From Bacteroidota bacterium (lineage in GTDB: Bacteria > Bacteroidota > Bacteroidia > Bacteroidales > WCHB1-69): a stretch of DNA of 64,000 nucleotides. The stretch is from positions 1 through 64,000 of the forward strand of contig JAGDMF010000005.1 in assembly GCA_017860455.1 (NCBI GenBank), read 5' to 3'. Shown here in pieces: positions 45,101 through 53,235 of the stretch. The stretch's first letter is position 1; each line of letters begins with the position of its first letter. A model generated the notes under the pieces. The model was given only the letters and a program-made list of their open reading frames with translations. It was not told the DNA's origin and searched no databases. The translations under genes were made by a program, and so were the position numbers.

Positions 45101-45163
45101 ATAGCATCATTTTCTTAATTTTGGCTTTAGTGATAAAGTCGTCGATCAAATTAAACGGCAAAA

Positions 45164-45417
45164 CTACCCTGCATAATTTTGTTTAGCTTTAAAGTCTCGG
45201 ATGTAGGCGGTAACAACCTCAATGATCACATTTTGTTCATGGTCGGGGAGTTGTTCTATCTCTTTAAAGCGTTGGAGGATTTTGTTGTTTTAAAAGGATC
45301 AGCCACTTTTTGATTGGAATTACCGTTAATGAGATAGTCATTAAACTGTTCCGATAAAGTGTGGAAACTGTTTTGGTTAGAAAATCCAAATTTTATAACA
45401 ACTGCATATTGAGACTG
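45164..45417 (-). pseudogene. decayed gene remnant, possibly an XRE-type regulator tail
   Basis: Two adjacent minus-strand reading frames look like pieces of one protein broken by a frameshift near an A-rich stretch. Upstream piece: FGFSNQNSFHTLSEQFNDYL. Downstream piece: ILQRFKEIEQLPDHEQNVII, then EVVTAYIRDFKAKQNYAG before a stop. The second piece matches, from memory, the C-terminal end of Bacteroidota XRE-family regulators (QxFxEIExLPE...AYIRDFKxKQAYA). The DNA-binding domain is absent. There is no usable start. The rest of the gap up to 45850 is repeats. Confidence 0.45.
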
Positions 45418-45452
45418 TTATGAAATTATTCTTCCACACTTTCCCGGAATAA

Positions 45453-45571
45453 CGCTCCTCAGGAGCGGGATTGTTTGGTCGGAATTTAAACGCTACCAAT
45501 ATAACGCCACGCTGTGGCGGGTTAGTTTGGTGTGCAATTCATCTGCTACAAAGGTGTCGCTCCTACGGAGC
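45453..45571 (-). repeat. tandem ~52-bp unit with three covarying hairpins
   Basis: Minus strand: hairpin GCTCC-GTA-GGAGC, 40-bp linker, hairpin GCCAC-AGC-GTGGC, 39-bp linker, hairpin GCTCC-TGA-GGAGC. The linkers align (shared TAGC, AATT, ACCAAAC and CCC) so this is a tandem repeat of 52-53 bp. The middle hairpin differs in both arms in a compensating way. Confidence 0.85.
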
Positions 45572-45579
45572 TGAGAAAA

Positions 45580-45611
45580 GTCGGCAGACAGCGGTCGGCA
45601 GACTGCAGACC
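45580..45611 (+). repeat. 32-bp dispersed element, 14-bp period (copy 3)
   Basis: GTCGGCAGACAGCG, GTCGGCAGACTGCA, GACC: same length and layout as the copies at 29.5 and 32.0 kb. Confidence 0.85.
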
Positions 45612-45617
45612 TTTCAG

Positions 45618-45778
45618 AATGCTCGAATGCTCAATGTGCTCATGTGCTCGATTGCTCATGTGCTCAAATTTATTTCATTCATAACTCATAATTCATAATT
45701 CTAAGGTTTTAGCCTTTTACCCTTCGCCCTTAGCCTTTCTTCATTATTCATTATTCATTTTTCATTTTTCATTTCCCC
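45618..45778. repeat. word-repeat block: ATGTGCTC, ATTCATA and TTCATT
   Basis: 45618-45668: AATGCTCGAATGCTC then ATGTGCTC variants. 45676-45702: CATAATTCATAATTC. 45739-45778: TTCATTATTCATTATTCATT and TTTTTCAT words. No gene is present. It ends just before the nifJ terminator. Confidence 0.85.
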
Positions 45779-45815
45779 CAGTCTCCCGTCGCTTTTTATT
45801 GTTCCGGCACGCCCA

Positions 45816-45844
45816 AATAAAAAAGGGACTGTTGCCAGTCCCTT
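45816..45844 (-). terminator. terminator after nifJ
   Basis: Arms AAGGGACTG (45823-45831) and CAGTCCCTT (45836-45844), 4-base loop, minus-strand T run after it; 6 bases from the nifJ stop. Confidence 0.92.
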
Positions 45845-45850
45845 CAGTTG

Positions 45851-48800
45851 TTAGTTTTGTGCTTTCTTCACATATTGGTTGTAACGCCATTTTGCGTTTT
45901 CTTCCGTTGCTTTGAATAGCAGTTCGGCTTCTTCTGGGAATGACCCAATAAGAGAAGAGTAACGTACTTCCGATTTCAAGAAATCCTGGAATTTAGTCCA
46001 ATCAGGTTCTTTGCTATCTAATACGAATGGATTTTGTCCCTCTTCTTCTAAAGCAGGATTGTATCTCCATAAATGCCAGTATCCGCAATCAACAGCCACT
46101 TTTTGTTCGTGTTGAGTTTTGCCCATACCTGATTTTAAACCATGGTTGATACATGGTGCATAAGCGATGATAATGGATGGTCCATTGAAGGCTTCCGCTT
46201 CTTTTAATGCTTTAAACCATTGATTTTGGTTGGCTCCGATGGCTACTTGTGCTACGTAAACATATCCGTAACTTGCAGCAATCATACCTAAATCTTTTTT
46301 ACGAATTTTTTTACCGGATGTTGCAAATTTTGCTACAGCTCCTGCAGGAGTAGATTTTGATGATTGTCCACCGGTATTTGAGTAAACTTCAGTATCCATT
46401 ACCAATATATTTACATCTTCGCCTGATGCTAATACGTGATCTAAACCACCGAAACCGATATCATAAGCCCAGCCGTCTCCACCGAAAATCCATTGGGATT
46501 TTTTAACGAAGTATTGTTTTAATCCGGCTAATTCTTTGCAGAAATCACAATCACATGCTTCAATCATTGGAATTAAAGAATTTGAAATTCTTTGAGTTTC
46601 AATAGTGCTGTTTTTGTTAGCAATCCATTCTCCGAAAAGAGCTTTCATTTCAGGTGAGCAACAGTTGCAACCTTTAATAGCTTCTTGCATCACTCTTTCA
46701 ATTCTGTTACGAAGTTGGTTTACAGCAATTGCCATACCCATTCCATACTCAGCATTGTCTTCAAATAATGAGTTTGCCCAAGCAGGTCCTTGTTCAGATC
46801 TGTGGCTTTTGCAATATGGAGTAGCAGGAGCAGAACCACCGTAGATGGAAGAACATCCGGTTGCATTGGCTACCATCATTTGTTCACCAAATAATTGAGT
46901 GATTGTTTTGATATATGGAGTTTCACCACAACCGGCACAAGCTCCTGAGAACTCGAATAATGGTTGAGCAAACTGACTGTTTTTAACACTTTGAGCTTTG
47001 TTTACCAACTCATCTTTGTAAGTAACTTTTGCTTCGAAATAATCGAAACGTTTTTGTTCTTCCAATTGAGTTTCCAAAGGTCTCATTTCCAACGCTTTTG
47101 TTTTAGCTGGACAAACATCTGCACAGTTACCGCAACCGGTACAATCTAAAACAGAAACCTGAATACGGAAATGCATTCCGGTAAACTCTTTACCCATCGC
47201 TTTCAATGTAGTTGTTCCTTCAGGTGCATTTGCCAATTCTTCGTCAGTTAAAACGTAAGGACGGATAGCAGCGTGAGGACAAACATAAGCACATTGGTTA
47301 CATTGGATACAGTTTTCAGACATCCAGGTTGGAACATGAACTGCGATACCTCTTTTTTCGTAAGCAGTTGTACCTGCTGGGAATGTACCATCTTCATATC
47401 CTAAGAAAGCACTTACAGGAAGATCATCCCCTTTTTGTGCGTTCATTGGTTCAACTACGTTTTTAATGAAATCAGGAATATCGCGAGTGTCAACAACAGG
47501 TTTAACATCAATATTTGCCCATTCTGCAGGAATTTCAACCTTAATAACATCAGCACCGGCATCAACAGCTGCATTGTTCATTTTAACAATATCTTCCCCT
47601 TTACGACCATAAGATTTTTGAATCGCTTTTTTCATCTCTTTTACAGCTAATTCGTAAGGAATAACTTCAGAGATTTTAAAGAATGCAGATTGAAGAATAG
47701 TATTAGTTCTGTTACCTAATCCAATTTTTTCAGCTACTTCAGTTGCATTGATGATATACATGCTGATGTTATGAGCAGCTAAATATTTTTTTACATAATC
47801 AGGAAGACGTTTTTTAGTTTCTTCAGCATCCCAGATAGAGTTGTAAAGGAAAGTACCACCATCTTTTAAACCTTTTAAACAATCATATTTTTCAAGGTAA
47901 GAAGGAACGTGAACGGCTACGAAATCAGGAGTTCCAACTAAGTAAGGAGCTAAGATTGGCTGATCACCGAAACGAAGGTGTGAACAGGTAAATCCACCCG
48001 ATTTTTTACTGTCATAAGCAAAATAAGCCTGACTGTATTTATCGGTGTTATCACCAATGATTTTGATGGAGTTTTTATTAGCACCAACAGTACCATCAGC
48101 ACCTAATCCGTAGAATTTAGCTTCGTAAGTACCTTTTGGAAGTACGTTGATAGCAGGAAGGATTGGTAAAGATTTGAAAGTAACGTCATCAACGATACCT
48201 ACAGTAAATTGGTTTTTAGGATTAGCATCAGCTAAGTTATTATAAACTGCTAAAATGTGAGCAGGAGTAGTATCTTTTGAAGATAAACCGTAACGACCAC
48301 CAATGATAACAGGTTTTTCAGCTGCATTATAGAAAGCTTCAACAACATCTAGGTACAATGGATCTCCATTGGCACCTGGTTCTTTGGTTCTGTCTAAAAC
48401 ACAAATTTTCTTGGTTGTTTTTGGAAGAACAGCCATCATATATTTCACTGAGAATGGACGGTAAAGGTGAACAGAAATAACACCCACTTTTTTACCTTCA
48501 GCGATCAATTTGTCAACTACAGTTTTCAATACTTCAGTAATGGAACCCATAGCGATTACCACGTCAGTAGCATCAGCTGCACCATAATAAGTGAAAGGAG
48601 CATATTGACGACCAGTCACTTCGCTCATTTGTTTCATATATTCTGCTACGATTTCAGGAAGAGCATCGTAGTATTTATTTTGAAGTTCGCGAGTTTGGAA
48701 GTAAATGTCAGGATTTTGAGCAGTTCCGCGGGTAACAGGGTGTTCTGGATTAAGCGCATTATCTCTGTAACTTTGTAAAGCTTCATAGTCTAACAAACCT

Positions 48801-49378
48801 TTCATTTTTTCCATGTCAGTGGCTTCCACTTTTTGAATTTCGTGAGAAGTTCTGAATCCATCGAAGAAATGTAAAAATGGAACGCGTGCTTTAATAGCTG
48901 CAAGGTGAGCAACCGGAGCAATATCCATGATCTCTTGAACAGATCCTGTTGCAATCATGGCAAAACCGGTTTGACGGGTACTCATAACATCAGAGTGGTC
49001 TCCAAAAATAGAAAGAGCCTGAGCTGCTAATGAACGAGCTGATACGTGAAAAACTCCTGGTAATAATTCACCGGCAATTTTATACATATTTGGGATCATC
49101 AAAAGTAATCCTTGTGAAGCTGTATAAGTGGTTGTTAAAGCACCTGCTTGTAAAGAACCATGTACTGCACCTGCTGCACCTGCTTCTGATTGCATCTCTA
49201 CAACTTTAACTGTTTCCCCAAAAATGTTTTTTCTACCAAAAGCTGACCATTCGTCAACATACTCCGCCATTGTTGAAGATGGAGTGATAGGATAAATTGC
49301 TGCAACTTCACTAAACATGTAAGCTACATGAGCTGCTGCGTAGTTACCGTCGCATGTTAAAAATTTTTTATCTGACAT
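45851..49378 (-). CDS. nifJ: pyruvate:ferredoxin (flavodoxin) oxidoreductase
   Basis: Oxidises pyruvate to acetyl-CoA and CO2 with reduction of ferredoxin, a central step of anaerobic metabolism. 1175 aa single chain with all domains. The N-terminal pyruvate-binding part has YPITPSSTMAEYVDEWSA; the gamma domain follows; then two [4Fe-4S] motifs CIQCNQCAYVCP and CTGCGNCADVCP (~680-760). The C-terminal TPP domain has CAGCGETPYIK and GGDGWAYDIGFGGLDHVLASG with DTEVYSNTGGQSS. It is monocistronic, with a near-canonical promoter and a strong terminator. It marks an oxygen-sensitive, fermentative style of metabolism. Confidence 0.98.
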   Translation of the reverse strand: MSDKKFLTCDGNYAAAHVAYMFSEVAAIYPITPSSTMAEYVDEWSAFGRKNIFGETVKVVEMQSEAGAAGAVHGSLQAGALTTTYTASQGLLLMIPNMYKIAGELLPGVFHVSARSLAAQALSIFGDHSDVMSTRQTGFAMIATGSVQEIMDIAPVAHLAAIKARVPFLHFFDGFRTSHEIQKVEATDMEKMKGLLDYEALQSYRDNALNPEHPVTRGTAQNPDIYFQTRELQNKYYDALPEIVAEYMKQMSEVTGRQYAPFTYYGAADATDVVIAMGSITEVLKTVVDKLIAEGKKVGVISVHLYRPFSVKYMMAVLPKTTKKICVLDRTKEPGANGDPLYLDVVEAFYNAAEKPVIIGGRYGLSSKDTTPAHILAVYNNLADANPKNQFTVGIVDDVTFKSLPILPAINVLPKGTYEAKFYGLGADGTVGANKNSIKIIGDNTDKYSQAYFAYDSKKSGGFTCSHLRFGDQPILAPYLVGTPDFVAVHVPSYLEKYDCLKGLKDGGTFLYNSIWDAEETKKRLPDYVKKYLAAHNISMYIINATEVAEKIGLGNRTNTILQSAFFKISEVIPYELAVKEMKKAIQKSYGRKGEDIVKMNNAAVDAGADVIKVEIPAEWANIDVKPVVDTRDIPDFIKNVVEPMNAQKGDDLPVSAFLGYEDGTFPAGTTAYEKRGIAVHVPTWMSENCIQCNQCAYVCPHAAIRPYVLTDEELANAPEGTTTLKAMGKEFTGMHFRIQVSVLDCTGCGNCADVCPAKTKALEMRPLETQLEEQKRFDYFEAKVTYKDELVNKAQSVKNSQFAQPLFEFSGACAGCGETPYIKTITQLFGEQMMVANATGCSSIYGGSAPATPYCKSHRSEQGPAWANSLFEDNAEYGMGMAIAVNQLRNRIERVMQEAIKGCNCCSPEMKALFGEWIANKNSTIETQRISNSLIPMIEACDCDFCKELAGLKQYFVKKSQWIFGGDGWAYDIGFGGLDHVLASGEDVNILVMDTEVYSNTGGQSSKSTPAGAVAKFATSGKKIRKKDLGMIAASYGYVYVAQVAIGANQNQWFKALKEAEAFNGPSIIIAYAPCINHGLKSGMGKTQHEQKVAVDCGYWHLWRYNPALEEEGQNPFVLDSKEPDWTKFQDFLKSEVRYSSLIGSFPEEAELLFKATEENAKWRYNQYVKKAQN

Positions 49379-49432
49379 AACTTTTTAATATTTAAAGTGT
49401 TATATATGTTTTGTTCTTTTTATAAAACGTTG

Positions 49433-49463
49433 CAAAGGTACAAAAAAGAATTTAGAAATTCAA
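49433..49463 (-). promoter_or_regulatory. promoter for nifJ
   Basis: Minus strand TACCTTTG (49440-49433), with TTG (49463-49461) 20 bases upstream; 55 bases before the nifJ start. Confidence 0.7.
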
Positions 49464-49560
49464 TAATTTCTTGGAGAAAAGAACCCATTATATTAAAATA
49501 AATATTTACAGAAATTTTCTTTGATGACATTTTTGAAAAGAAGTCTGTTATTTTATTTCA

Positions 49561-49568
49561 TATCTTTG
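49561..49568 (+). promoter_or_regulatory. -7 promoter element upstream of rlmN
   Basis: TATCTTTG on the plus strand followed by GC; the rlmN start is 189 bases further on, so a long leader is implied. The 379-bp nifJ-rlmN gap otherwise contains only the nifJ promoter. Confidence 0.6.
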
Positions 49569-49757
49569 CGAATTATAATTGCAATTTAGCATCAGTTTAT
49601 AAAAAGTATGGAATATCCAAATTATAAATTCATCTTATTTTGTACTTCTCAATAACTTAAAAAATCATCTCCATGATAGATCAGACTTCCAAAAACAAAA
49701 TAAATACTGCGTTTTAGAAGAAGATGCTTAATGGAATAAAGTTTATATTCACAAAAA
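49569..49757 (+). other. possible long 5' leader of rlmN
   Basis: If transcription starts just after the -7 element, the leader is ~185 bases. It has two tiny ORFs (15 codons from 49608; 13 codons from the ATG near 49673) and no clear hairpin. It could hold a small RNA or leader peptide, or be plain spacer. Confidence 0.3.
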
Positions 49758-50798
49758 ATGCAAAAACCGGATATCCGAAATTGTACAGATGAGGAGATGA
49801 AACAATTTCTCATCTCGATTAACGAAAAACCTTTTCGTGCTAAACAGATTCATGAGTGGCTCTGGAAAAAAAATGTGCACTCTTTTGAAGAGATGATCAA
49901 TATTCCAAAATTGTTAACGGAACAATTAAATGCCCATTTTACTTTTCATACTTCTATCATTGATCAGGAAGCATCAAGCGAGGATGGAACCATCAAATTT
50001 ATTTTCAGGTTGTTCGACCAGCAATTGATTGAAGGGGTTTTGATTCCATCCGGAAAAAGAGTAACAGCATGCATCTCTTCTCAAGTAGGATGCCCTTTGA
50101 AATGTGATTTTTGTGCTACCGGAACCATGGGATTTACCAGAAATCTCCATTTTTGGGAAATTATGGATCAATTTTCCTTAATGAATCAAAGATCAATCGA
50201 ATCTTTCGGAAACCATATTACAAATTTCGTTTTTATGGGAATGGGGGAACCGTTACTCAATTATGATCAGGTAACTAAGGCAATTAATATACTGACTTCT
50301 CCTCAGGGAAATGGAATTTCGCCGAGTAGGATTACGCTATCAACTGTTGGATTGGTGAAAGGGATCCGGAAACTGGCGGATGAACAGTTTAAAGCCAATT
50401 TAGCCATCTCTATCCATGTTGCCAATGATCAGAAACGAAATCAGCTGATTCCTACAAATTTGTCTAATCCATTGGCCGAATTACAGGCTGCCCTAAAATA
50501 TTATGTTGATAAAACAGATCAACGAATTACCATAGAATATGTGTTGATTGATCATGTGAATGATTCACTGGAAGATGCAGAAAATTTATGTAGATTTTGT
50601 AAATCATTTCCGGTGAAAATCAATCTGATCCAGTACAATGCCACAGATTCCAAATATCGGAAATCTTCTATTGAAAATACAAAAGCTTTTATTCAACATC
50701 TGGAATCACGAAATCTGATCGTAAACCTACGCCAAAGCAGGGGCCAGGATATTGCTGCCGCATGTGGTCAATTGGTAAAAAATTCAAAAAAAAGGTAA
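49758..50798 (+). CDS. rlmN: 23S rRNA/tRNA adenine-C2 methyltransferase RlmN
   Basis: Radical SAM enzyme that methylates C2 of A2503 in 23S rRNA and A37 in some tRNAs. 346 aa. Radical SAM motif CPLKCDFCATGTMGF (CxxxCxxC), FMGMGEPLLNYD, and the C-terminal catalytic Cys region DIAAACGQL are all present; the N-terminal accessory domain is typical (KPFRAKQIHEWLWKK). The HlyD-like gene follows from a separate promoter. Confidence 0.96.
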   Translation: MQKPDIRNCTDEEMKQFLISINEKPFRAKQIHEWLWKKNVHSFEEMINIPKLLTEQLNAHFTFHTSIIDQEASSEDGTIKFIFRLFDQQLIEGVLIPSGKRVTACISSQVGCPLKCDFCATGTMGFTRNLHFWEIMDQFSLMNQRSIESFGNHITNFVFMGMGEPLLNYDQVTKAINILTSPQGNGISPSRITLSTVGLVKGIRKLADEQFKANLAISIHVANDQKRNQLIPTNLSNPLAELQAALKYYVDKTDQRITIEYVLIDHVNDSLEDAENLCRFCKSFPVKINLIQYNATDSKYRKSSIENTKAFIQHLESRNLIVNLRQSRGQDIAAACGQLVKNSKKR

Positions 50799-50808
50799 TT
50801 TTTTTTAT

Positions 50809-50816
50809 TATTTTTG
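50809..50816 (+). promoter_or_regulatory. -7 promoter element for the ABC export operon
   Basis: TATTTTTG on the plus strand, 11 bases after the rlmN stop and 36 bases before the HlyD-like start. Confidence 0.6.
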
Positions 50817-50851
50817 TGAATCATAAATGAAATTTTTAAATTGTGAAGAAT

Positions 50852-51592
50852 ATGAAAAGAGGAATTTATAACTATTTGATTGTTTTATTATTATCCGTAT
50901 TTTTTGGCTATTCTTGTCAGCATAAAAATGGGAATGCAGATGCGTATGGCGTGTTTGAAGCTACCGAAATTACGGTTTCATCTGAAAATAATGGAAAAAT
51001 TCTGTTTTTTGACGCGGAAGAGGGCAAAATATATCAAAAAGGGGATCTGTTAGGATGCATAGATACGATGCAACTTTACCTACAAATGATGCAAATAGAG
51101 TCCAGTATGAAAGCTGTTTCCGATAAGGTGAAAGGGATACCCGGTGGAAAGGAAAAAGTAAAAAATGAGCTCGAATCACTTCGCTATCAAAAAATGCAAA
51201 TTGAAAAATCGTTTCAAAGTTGTTTCTTGAGAGCACCTATTACCGGCACTTTAACGAAAAAGTATCTGGAACCATTTGAATTGGCATACCAGGGAAAGCC
51301 ACTATATAAATTGGCCAATTTATCCCAAATGTATATTAGAGTTTATGTAACTGAAGATCAGCTATCTCAGATCAAACTGGGTCAAAATGCTGACATTCAC
51401 ATTGATGGAACTAATGGTGAAACCAAAAATATGATGGGAAAAGTAAGCTGGATCTCTTCTAAAGCAGAATTTACTCCTAAAATGATTCAAACGAAAAAAG
51501 AGCGGGTGAATTTGGTTTATGCTGTTAAAGTTGTGTTTCAAAATGATGGCTCAGCCAAAATAGGAATGCCGGGTGATGTGATTTTTAAATAA
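50852..51592 (+). CDS. HlyD/YbhG-like membrane fusion lipoprotein
   Basis: A 246-aa periplasmic adaptor with a lipoprotein signal (MKRGIYNYLIVLLLSVFFGYSC). It contains the biotinyl-lipoyl-like half motifs ATEITVSSENNGKILFFDAEEGKIYQKGDLLG and FLRAPITGTLTKKYLEPFELAYQGKPLYKLAN, separated by a short coiled coil (~70-120), then a beta-barrel domain. I chose the ATG at 50852 over an upstream GTG. It should link the ABC permeases below to an outer-membrane exit. First of five genes packed head to tail (YbhG-F-S-R-like). Confidence 0.88.
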   Translation: MKRGIYNYLIVLLLSVFFGYSCQHKNGNADAYGVFEATEITVSSENNGKILFFDAEEGKIYQKGDLLGCIDTMQLYLQMMQIESSMKAVSDKVKGIPGGKEKVKNELESLRYQKMQIEKSFQSCFLRAPITGTLTKKYLEPFELAYQGKPLYKLANLSQMYIRVYVTEDQLSQIKLGQNADIHIDGTNGETKNMMGKVSWISSKAEFTPKMIQTKKERVNLVYAVKVVFQNDGSAKIGMPGDVIFK

Positions 51593-51596
51593 GAGT

Positions 51597-52520
51597 ATGT
51601 CAATAATACAGGTAGAAAACCTAACCAAAAAGTTTAAAAAGCTAACCGCTTTGTCTGAACTCAATTTTGAGGTACAGAAAGGGGAGATTTTTGGAATAAT
51701 TGGACCGGATGGCGCCGGAAAATCTACCCTGTTCAATATTTTAGCTACCTTAACATTACCTACATCCGGAACGATTACTGTTTTAGATCATGATATCTTA
51801 AAGCAATATAAGCAGATCCGAAAAGAGATCGGCTATTTACCGGGCACCTTTTCCCTTTATCCCGATTTGACGGTTCAGGAGAATCTTACGTTTTTTGCAA
51901 CGATGTATGGCAGTGGAATAAAAGAGAATTTACCCATGATCATGCCGATATGGAGACAAATCTCCCCTTTTAAAAATCGGGAAGCAGGTAAATTGTCGGG
52001 TGGAATGAAACAAAAATTAGCTTTATGTTGTGCCTTAATTCATAGACCTAAAATATTGTTGCTTGATGAACCTACAACTGGTGTGGATCCCGTTTCCCGT
52101 AAGGAATTTTGGGATCTTCTGGATAAAATCAGAGAGTATCAGGTAACGGTTGTTGTTTCTACACCATACATGGATGAGGTGGGACGCTGTGATCGCATTG
52201 CCCTGATGCAGGATGGTCGTTTTATAACTGTGGATACTCCGGAATCCATTATTAAAAATTATAAAGGGGATCTTTATGCGATCAAAACATCGCAACTATT
52301 TAAATTATTGGATATTATGCCCCAATTTCAAGAAAAATGTTCCTATTATCCTTATGGAGAGTATTTTCATATTTCATTTTATCATGACACCAAACACGCC
52401 AAAAACTCATTTTTGCAATTTCTAAAACAGCATGAAATCGAATTTGAAAAGATGGAACATATCTCACCTCTGTTAGAAGACTGTTTTATTGAAATTATTA
52501 AGGAGGATCGAAATGTATAG
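51597..52520 (+). CDS. ABC exporter ATP-binding protein, H-loop-less subunit
   Basis: A 307-aa ATPase. Walker A GPDGAGKSTL, signature LSGGMKQKLALC and Walker B ILLLDEPTTGVDP are standard, but the switch His is replaced: VVSTPYMDEVGRCDRI has Pro where most have His. A C-terminal extension of ~80 aa follows. It corresponds to the N-terminal half of E. coli YbhF and probably pairs with the next gene's product. Its ATP site would be weak or inactive, while its intact signature serves the partner's site. Four bases separate it from the HlyD-like gene. Confidence 0.9.
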   Translation: MSIIQVENLTKKFKKLTALSELNFEVQKGEIFGIIGPDGAGKSTLFNILATLTLPTSGTITVLDHDILKQYKQIRKEIGYLPGTFSLYPDLTVQENLTFFATMYGSGIKENLPMIMPIWRQISPFKNREAGKLSGGMKQKLALCCALIHRPKILLLDEPTTGVDPVSRKEFWDLLDKIREYQVTVVVSTPYMDEVGRCDRIALMQDGRFITVDTPESIIKNYKGDLYAIKTSQLFKLLDIMPQFQEKCSYYPYGEYFHISFYHDTKHAKNSFLQFLKQHEIEFEKMEHISPLLEDCFIEIIKEDRNV

Positions 52521-53232
52521 TATTGAAGTTGAAAATCTTACTAAAAAGTTTGGTCACTTTACAGCAGTGAATAATATCACTTTTCAAGTGAAGAAAGGGG
52601 AGATTTTCGGTTTTTTGGGAGCTAATGGTGCCGGGAAAACAACTGCCATGAAAATGATGTGCGGACTCTTATTACCCACTTCCGGAAAAGCAAAAATTGC
52701 AGGCTTCGACCTAAATGCTGAATCTAAACTAATAAAACAACAAATCGGCTACATGAGTCAACGGTTCTCTTTGTATGATGATCTGACCATCCTGGAAAAC
52801 ATGAAACTTTTCGGGGTGATCTATAACATTCCAAGACGCATACTAAATGATAGAATTGAAGAGCAATTGACTGAACTTAAAATGTTTGAAATCAAAGATT
52901 TGTTAGTGAATGAGATTCCTCTGGGATGGAAACAAAGGCTTGCATTTGCAACAGCCATGTTGCACCATCCTCAAATTGTTTTTCTGGATGAACCAACCAG
53001 CGGTGTTGATCCAATCGTAAGAAGAGAGTTCTGGAGTTTAATATACAAAGCAGCAAGCCAGGGAATTACTATTTTTGTTACGACACACTATATGGACGAA
53101 GCTTCCTATTGTGAACGGATCTCTATTATGGCAGAAGGTTCAGTTCAACTACTGGGAACCCCTACGGAACTGAAACAACAAATGGGGGTTGCAACTATTG
53201 ATGATCTTTTTGTTAAATTCGTTAAAAGGTAG
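52513..53232 (+). CDS. ABC exporter ATP-binding protein, degenerate-signature subunit
   Basis: A 239-aa ATPase. Walker A GANGAGKTTAMK, Walker B IVFLDEPTSGVDP and the switch His (VTTHYMDEA) are intact. The signature is altered to IPLGWKQRL instead of LSGGQ. This is the mirror image of the preceding ATPase and matches the C-terminal half of YbhF. A good Shine-Dalgarno (AAGGAGG, ~52500) points to the ATG at 52513, overlapping the previous stop. The heterodimer should have one working and one degenerate ATP site. Confidence 0.9.
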   Translation: MYSIEVENLTKKFGHFTAVNNITFQVKKGEIFGFLGANGAGKTTAMKMMCGLLLPTSGKAKIAGFDLNAESKLIKQQIGYMSQRFSLYDDLTILENMKLFGVIYNIPRRILNDRIEEQLTELKMFEIKDLLVNEIPLGWKQRLAFATAMLHHPQIVFLDEPTSGVDPIVRREFWSLIYKAASQGITIFVTTHYMDEASYCERISIMAEGSVQLLGTPTELKQQMGVATIDDLFVKFVKR

Positions 53233-53235
53233 AAC

